From positions 1 to 11,322 of the forward strand of contig JAITKS010000354.1 of the NCBI GenBank assembly GCA_031278315.1: a DNA stretch of 11,322 nucleotides, given 5' to 3'. Below are positions 7,781 to 11,322 of this stretch, one piece after another. The DNA is from Planctomycetaceae bacterium. GTDB lineage: Bacteria > Planctomycetota > Planctomycetia > Pirellulales > Thermoguttaceae. Position 1 is the stretch's first letter, and each line of letters begins with the position of its first letter. The translations under genes and the position numbers were made by a program. The notes beneath the pieces are model-generated. The model saw nothing but the letters and a program-made list of their open reading frames with translations, did not search any database and had not been told where the DNA came from.

Positions 7781-7977
7781 TGTAAATTTGGACAAATAAT
7801 TTTTTTATACAATTATTGTTATAACTTTTTTTCCTAATCCCCAATCCCTTTGAAGGTATTTTTATTTTTTGTTATTTTTTCTTTTTTGCAATATCTCTGT
7901 GGAATATTTATTTTCAAATTTTTTTGGATTATGAATTTGAAAACCAACCTCAAATTGTTAAAAATATTCCGTTGATA

Positions 7978-8005
7978 TACCGCATAATTTTATAATTTTA
8001 CGGTA
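7978..8005. repeat. Hairpin downstream of the second methyltransferase
   Basis: TACCGCATAATT and AATTTTACGGTA pair at 10 of 12 positions around a TTAT loop, about 60 bp past the methyltransferase stop codon. No U-run follows directly on the minus strand, so it is not a canonical intrinsic terminator. It could be a transcript-end stem-loop or part of the recurring TATTCCGTTGATATA motif that adjoins it (7965-7979). Confidence 0.35.
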
Positions 8006-8033
8006 AATTTTCATGTCCTATATTTTAATAATG

Positions 8034-8067
8034 TTTTTTATTTCGTTTTATTTTTTATTTCGTTTTA
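8034..8067. repeat. Perfect 17-bp tandem duplication at the 3' end of a methyltransferase gene
   Basis: TTTTTTATTTCGTTTTA occurs twice back to back (8034-8050, 8051-8067). The second copy contains the stop codon of the methyltransferase gene (8065-8067). The duplication leaves the reading frame intact and looks recent because the copies are identical. Confidence 0.75.
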
Positions 8068-8859
8068 TACTGTGTTAATTCTTTGTTGGGCAATTTTGAC
8101 AAAATCAGAATTTTGTTCAATACCGATAAAATTTCGTTCTAATCGTTTACAAACAACAGGAACAGTTCCGACACCGGCAAAAGGATCAAGAACAAGATCA
8201 CCTTCGTTGGAACTTGCTTTAACAAGACGTTCCATTAAACATTCCGGTTTTTGAATTGTGTTTAACGCTTTTCGATTAACCAATTCTTTGGATTTGTAAG
8301 TCAATTGTTTTATATCACCCCATACATCACCCGGATTTTTACCTTGATTATTAAATTTTGTTTTACCATATTGACCATGCTTAACCGACGGCACTCGCTC
8401 ACAACGTAAACGATGTTCCAACTCAACGAGTTGCGAAACCCGAATATCATCAAGATTATATGTTTTCGGTTTATCGCCCTTAATGAAATAACAAATAATA
8501 TCATAATTATTCGTATAATTTCGTCGTCCTTGTGCTAATCGGCTCGGCTGATACCAAACAATTTTGGATTGCAATTTAAGAAACGGACGATAGTTAATAA
8601 AGTCAATACAATCCGGTTTGCCAAAAAGATATAATGCACCGCCGACTCTCAATTTTTCCGAAAAGATTTTTATAAGATTAAGATTAAACTCTTGAATACC
8701 GCCAACCTTGTCCCAATTGTTATCGGTGACTCCATAAGGTCCATCACATATTATCAAATCAATACTATTATCCTTGAGACAAGGTAAAATCTCAAATGTA
8801 TCAGCATTGTATAATTGATTAGGCCGATATGTATTTATTGTTTTAAGTTGATTTGTCAT
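8065..8859 (-). CDS. Beta-class DNA methyltransferase (N6_N4_Mtase family), second in operon
   Basis: SAM-dependent amino-methyltransferase modifying adenine N6 or cytosine N4 in DNA. The catalytic motif IV comes first (DGPYG, 39-43, followed by VTDNNWD) and the SAM-binding motif I is near the C-terminus (DPFAGVGT, 225-232), the order defining the beta class. PGDVW (176-180) and the QKPE region (203-206) before motif I are typical of the family. Motif IV has Gly where DPPY or SPPY is usual, so base specificity cannot be read from it. The 264-residue length is normal. It starts 23 bp after the stop of the preceding methyltransferase, indicating one transcript. It may protect a second strand or half of an asymmetric site, or be a partly independent modification enzyme. 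Confidence 0.9.
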   Translation of the reverse strand: MTNQLKTINTYRPNQLYNADTFEILPCLKDNSIDLIICDGPYGVTDNNWDKVGGIQEFNLNLIKIFSEKLRVGGALYLFGKPDCIDFINYRPFLKLQSKIVWYQPSRLAQGRRNYTNNYDIICYFIKGDKPKTYNLDDIRVSQLVELEHRLRCERVPSVKHGQYGKTKFNNQGKNPGDVWGDIKQLTYKSKELVNRKALNTIQKPECLMERLVKASSNEGDLVLDPFAGVGTVPVVCKRLERNFIGIEQNSDFVKIAQQRINTV

Positions 8860-8882
8860 TCTTATAAACTTCGTTTTTTATT

Positions 8883-9836
8883 TTATTTGTCTAAATTTAA
8901 CAAAGTCTGCGGTGTTGTTTTTTTGTTTGATTGCGATGAACGGTTTGCGATTGGTAATTTGTACTTCTTCGCAACATCCGACCAAAAATGTGACTCCTGA
9001 TTTTGATGATTGCCCAAAAACCAATTAACATGATTTTCAAGATACGCCGCCCGTAACTGCGGATCATTAAGATCACCCGGAACTCGTTCCATTCTAGGAT
9101 CAATACTGTCAAAACCGGTAAACGTGTTTTTTAATCGTTGATTTATTATCGCAACATACTGCGGATTAATTTCAATTCCTGTACAATGCCGCCCCGTTTG
9201 TTGACAAACTCTTGGTGTTGTTCCGCTGCCTGCAAAGGGGTCTAAAACATTTCCATTATAATCAGATGACGCTAAAATCATTCGTTCAATTAATCCTTCC
9301 GGTTTTTGAGTAGGATGTTGTTGTCTATTTTCGTTACAATAATGTACGTGTGAAAATTCCCACACATCGCCCGGATTAGCACCGCGCATATTGTTAATCG
9401 AACGATAATATTTTTGCGGAACTCGTACCGAATCTAAATTAAAATAATAATTATTAGGCGATTTCGTAAACATCAATATATCATCGTGACGCGGTGAAAA
9501 ACCTTTCGTTTTGCCGATTCCTTGCGTGTAATGCCAACAAATCCAATTGACAAAATTCATTTTTAATTCTTGTTCGAGTATTTGATAAACATAAGAAATC
9601 ATACGGAAACCAACAAAGATATAAATTGTACCGCTCTGCCGCAATACTCGTTTAGATTCTGTTATCCATTGCCGTGTAAATTCCAGATAATCGGTGAAAC
9701 TCTGACAATCAGACAAATTTCCGTATCCTTTACCCAAATTATAAGGCGGGTCAGCAATGATTAAGTCAACTGAATCATCTGATATTTTTTTCATCTCCAA
9801 AAGAGAATCGCCGCAAATAATCTCTATTCTACTCAT
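8883..9836 (-). CDS. Beta-class DNA methyltransferase (N6_N4_Mtase), partner of the endonuclease
   Basis: SAM-dependent DNA amino-methyltransferase. Motif IV is DPPY (29-32, followed by NLGKGYGN), motif I is DPFAGSGTT (199-207), and PGDVW (155-159) with HPTQKPEGLIERM (174-186) gives the family pattern in beta order. DPPY is more usual in adenine-N6 enzymes, but some N4-cytosine enzymes cannot be excluded. About 85 residues follow the core after NPQYVAIINQRLK, a longer tail than usual and of unknown role. The ATG at 9836 is chosen over the adjacent TTG at 9839. It overlaps the endonuclease stop by 8 bp (ATGAGTAG), so translation is probably coupled, and the pair is most simply a type II restriction-modification system. 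Confidence 0.93.
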   Translation of the reverse strand: MSRIEIICGDSLLEMKKISDDSVDLIIADPPYNLGKGYGNLSDCQSFTDYLEFTRQWITESKRVLRQSGTIYIFVGFRMISYVYQILEQELKMNFVNWICWHYTQGIGKTKGFSPRHDDILMFTKSPNNYYFNLDSVRVPQKYYRSINNMRGANPGDVWEFSHVHYCNENRQQHPTQKPEGLIERMILASSDYNGNVLDPFAGSGTTPRVCQQTGRHCTGIEINPQYVAIINQRLKNTFTGFDSIDPRMERVPGDLNDPQLRAAYLENHVNWFLGNHQNQESHFWSDVAKKYKLPIANRSSQSNKKTTPQTLLNLDK

Positions 9837-10611
9837 CAAATTTTATCCACTTATTTTGTTTTGCAAGTTTAATCCAATCGTCCAGTGTACGTTTACTAGA
9901 CGCTAAATATTTTTTATCAAGTAATTGGCAAAATGCCCAAACATTACGGTATGAAATCGTTACATAATGAATGTCTTTAACCTGAATTTGTCCAGTCCCA
10001 AGTGCTGGATTGTAACTAATATCGCTCAAAGACAGATATTTCAAATCATAAGCCTTATAACCGACGACTTCCATGATACCATCCATCAATTGTGTATTTT
10101 TATTTCTGCAACAATAAACGCGATGTTTCAATGAAAGAATAATAAATAAATAATCAGGGTCTTCAAGATAAGCTGTTCGGATTCGTGCGTATGATGTGAT
10201 ATTAGGCGATTTTCCACTATGCGGAATGTCTTCGGCAGTAGCTTTCACATCAACTTCTGCCGTGATTCCTAATTCGTGTTTTCGTTTCTTTTTGAATTGT
10301 AAAATGACATCAGATTTATCAAGACGCTTTCGAGCTTCAACATTAATTAACAAATATTTGTTGTTCGAATCCTCAAGTACTTGCGTAAAAGTTTCCACTG
10401 CCCACGCTTCAACAAAAGGACCAGCAATTTTGTTAATGTTTTCCATTGGTAAACCTAATTTTAAATTCGTGTTGATAACAATTTTATTTGTTTGGTAATC
10501 TATAGCATTTTGGATAATATTCTCAATTGCGTTTATAACATAATCCGAACACTCCCGATATTCACCGCTCTCAACTGGAATTTTGAAATTCATCTCTTCA
10601 TAAGTTGGCAT
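9829..10611 (-). CDS. Type II restriction endonuclease, PD-(D/E)XK, possibly ScaI-like
   Basis: Predicted DNA-cleaving partner of the downstream methyltransferase. The segment KSDVILQF (99-106) followed by AEVDVKAT (118-125) fits a PD-(D/E)XK core with D101, D121 and K123 as candidate metal and catalytic residues, and E68 in AGPFVEAW as a possible helper acidic residue. GLPMENINKIAGPFVEAW (53-70) reminds me of ScaI-type enzymes (AGTACT), but this is recall, not a comparison. The ATG at 10611 gives 260 residues; an upstream GTG (10659) would add an unlikely ILCCCVV extension. No strong Shine-Dalgarno is present. The remaining protein, about 140 residues with DYLFIIL strands and a basic C-terminus, has no feature I recognise. 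The 3' end overlaps the methyltransferase by 8 bp. Confidence 0.75.
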   Translation of the reverse strand: MPTYEEMNFKIPVESGEYRECSDYVINAIENIIQNAIDYQTNKIVINTNLKLGLPMENINKIAGPFVEAWAVETFTQVLEDSNNKYLLINVEARKRLDKSDVILQFKKKRKHELGITAEVDVKATAEDIPHSGKSPNITSYARIRTAYLEDPDYLFIILSLKHRVYCCRNKNTQLMDGIMEVVGYKAYDLKYLSLSDISYNPALGTGQIQVKDIHYVTISYRNVWAFCQLLDKKYLASSKRTLDDWIKLAKQNKWIKFDE

Positions 10612-10649
10612 ATTTTTTCTTTTGTAAAATTTTATAACTACACAACAAC

Positions 10650-10678
10650 ACAATATCACACTAAAATCAAATTCTCAA
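10650..10678 (-). promoter_or_regulatory. Putative promoter of the restriction-modification operon
   Basis: On the minus strand TTGAGA (10673-10678) and TATTGT (10650-10655) are separated by 17 bp. The implied transcription start lies about 30 bases before the endonuclease ATG. Each hexamer matches its sigma-70 consensus at about four positions, which is weak evidence in AT-rich DNA. Confidence 0.25.
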
Positions 10679-10683
10679 TTTGA
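10667..10683. promoter_or_regulatory. 17-bp palindrome over the putative -35 of the endonuclease gene
   Basis: TCAAATT and AATTTGA are perfect reverse complements around a CTC spacer. The palindrome covers the candidate -35 at 10673-10678, a position suited to an operator. Many restriction operons use a controller protein, but none is encoded intact here. Confidence 0.35.
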
Positions 10684-10718
10684 GTCTGACAACTGTTTCA
10701 CGTAAAATCCAAAGACAA

Positions 10719-10838
10719 TTACTTATCCTTGTTTCCTTTTTTAATTTCATTAACTAATTTTTCGATTACTGTATCAACTTCGATTTCACCCAATTCGCCG
10801 TCTTTTCGATTTATTAGCGCAACGGTATTTAACTCTGA
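10719..10838 (-). pseudogene. 3' remnant of a gene truncated at its upstream end
   Basis: A 39-codon open frame on the minus strand ends at TAA (10719-10721) and reads like genuine protein: SELNTVALINRKDGEL, then GEIEVDTVIEKLVNEIKKGN and KDK. It has no ATG or GTG; the only non-standard start option is a TTG at about codon 16, without a ribosome binding site. It is opened by a TAA at 10839-10841, exactly where the inverted repeat at 10841-10860 begins. The simplest reading is the C-terminal end of a gene cut off by that element. The codon use and charged helix resemble real coding sequence. The parent family is not recognised; a small independent protein with an unusual start is the alternative. 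Confidence 0.45.
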
Positions 10839-10887
10839 TTAATATATCAGTTGAATAATTGTTTTTCAATTTTTTGTAATTTTTAAA

Positions 10888-10903
10888 CACGAAATACACG
10901 AAA
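10888..10903. repeat. CACGAAA doublet
   Basis: CACGAAA occurs at 10888-10894 and 10897-10903, a 9-bp period. Related sequence appears reversed at 6651-6660 and as ACGAAATA in the 17-bp duplication at 8034-8067. It is a short intergenic repeat of unknown function. Confidence 0.4.
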
Positions 10904-10907
10904 AAGA

Positions 10908-11013
10908 GTTAACTATCAAGAAGTCCCGCTAGGGACGACACTTTATTGAGATATGAGAATGGATAAAATCTGAAATAACCGTGTCGTCCCTGCGGGACTT
11001 CTTGATAGTTAAC
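10908..11013. repeat. Long hairpin with 33/34-bp arms
   Basis: The arms 10908-10941 and 10981-11013 are identical as reverse complements except for one extra T in the left arm, around a 39-base loop. Each arm contains GTCCCGC(T)AGGGAC, itself palindromic, and starts GTTAACTATCAAG. Such near-identity indicates recent origin or selection for the folded form. Confidence 0.85.
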
Positions 11014-11025
11014 TTATGCCGTAAC

Positions 11026-11053
11026 GTAGAGACACAAGGCATTGTGTCTCTAC
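11026..11053. repeat. Perfect 12-bp stem-loop (GTAGAGACACAA)
   Basis: GTAGAGACACAA and its exact complement TTGTGTCTCTAC flank a GGCA loop. The stem resembles GTAGAGAC-type dispersed palindromes known to me from cyanobacteria and other genomes. It has no U-run and no nearby gene end on its left, so a terminator role is unlikely. Confidence 0.8.
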
Positions 11054-11180
11054 ATAGCAATCTCTTTTTTTGTAACGAAAAAGATAACCAGTCCCGCAAA
11101 AAAATAAATTATTCCACTGATATATTACAACGAATTTAATTTATTTCATCTGATTATCATGATCAATCGGCGGTCACGGT

Positions 11181-11322
11181 ATGCGCAAATCTCAATTTTT
11201 GAACAATTTTGGCGTTTCTTACTTTCTTGTCGGTTTTTTTAAAAATTGGGTGTTGCGGTTACAACTGGATTATGGTTGGTTCTTGTTTCGTCTAGGTTTT
11301 CGTCGCCCAAAAGATACGCAGC
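11181..11322 (+). CDS. Partial unrecognised coding region, cut by the window end
   Basis: An open plus-strand frame of 47 codons runs from ATG 11181 past the end of the window, starting MRKSQFLNNFGVSYFLVGFF and continuing through a Trp/Phe/Arg-rich segment (YGWFLFRLGFRRPKDTQ). It is visibly richer in G and C than the intergenic DNA before it, which supports coding. The upstream CGGTCACGGT is a poor ribosome binding site, so the start is uncertain. The aromatic-basic N-terminus recalls the leaders of some glycosyltransferase- or methyltransferase-type proteins in this phylum, but too little is visible to assign a family. Confidence 0.4.
   Translation, partial: MRKSQFLNNFGVSYFLVGFFKNWVLRLQLDYGWFLFRLGFRRPKDTQ

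Larger units (their letters stand above)
10841..11126. mobile_element. MITE-like nested palindromic element (286 bp)
   Basis: The outer arms at 10841-10860 and 11107-11126 are 20-bp reverse complements with one mismatch. Between them lie a 33/34-bp hairpin (10908-11013) and a perfect 12-bp stem-loop (11026-11053). No protein is encoded. The left end coincides with truncation of a reading frame. No obvious target-site duplication is visible, so mobility is inferred from structure only. Confidence 0.5.

Noticed and set aside
7772..7795. Longer ATPase start at TTG 7795
   Set aside because: The ATG at 7771 has AGGAG at a workable distance, and the eight extra codons contain that site.
10612..10659. 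Longer endonuclease start at GTG 10659
   Set aside because: It adds a Cys/Val-rich extension encoded by promoter-like DNA; the ATG at 10611 gives a normal N-terminus.
11159..11242. 27-codon frame from ATG 11159
   Set aside because: It is short, closed by TAA, and overlaps the longer and more coding-like frame starting at 11181.

Overview
The window looks like chromosomal DNA of a planctomycete-type bacterium. The best evidence is the first gene, a DUF1559 protein with a pseudopilin N-terminus, a family greatly expanded in Planctomycetota and occasional in related phyla. The DNA is strongly AT-rich, unusual for cultivated planctomycetes, so a gut- or host-associated low-GC lineage is a reasonable but unproven guess. 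Gaps between genes are long and full of small repeats and palindromes, and most genes lack a clear Shine-Dalgarno site. No tRNA, rRNA, CRISPR array or transposase gene was seen.

Left part (1-6158). A plus-strand DUF1559 gene (46-1203) carries an 11-G tract between its start codon and its pilin-like segment. Three minus-strand genes of general function follow: mnmA (tRNA 2-thiouridylase), amrS (radical SAM enzyme of the AmmeMemoRadiSam group) and a 646-residue exported parvulin-type foldase built from two copies of one module. They are separated by 141-268 bp gaps holding 7-bp and 14-bp repeat arrays, so they are probably separate transcription units.

Right part (6704-10838). This is an accessory defence-like block on the minus strand. 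In transcription order it has a short gene remnant, a PD-(D/E)XK restriction endonuclease (possibly ScaI-like), a beta-class DNA methyltransferase overlapping it by 8 bp, a second beta-class methyltransferase 23 bp later with an unusual DGPY motif, and after a 293-bp gap an ABC/SMC-type AAA ATPase with its own strong ribosome binding site. The first three complete genes look like one restriction-modification operon. Whether the ATPase belongs to it is open.

Far right (10839-11322). A nested palindromic structure (20-bp outer inverted repeat, 33/34-bp inner hairpin, perfect 12-bp stem-loop) begins exactly where the gene remnant ends, suggesting a MITE-like insertion beside the restriction genes. 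A second 34-bp inverted-repeat element lies downstream of the DUF1559 gene. The window ends inside an unrecognised plus-strand reading frame.
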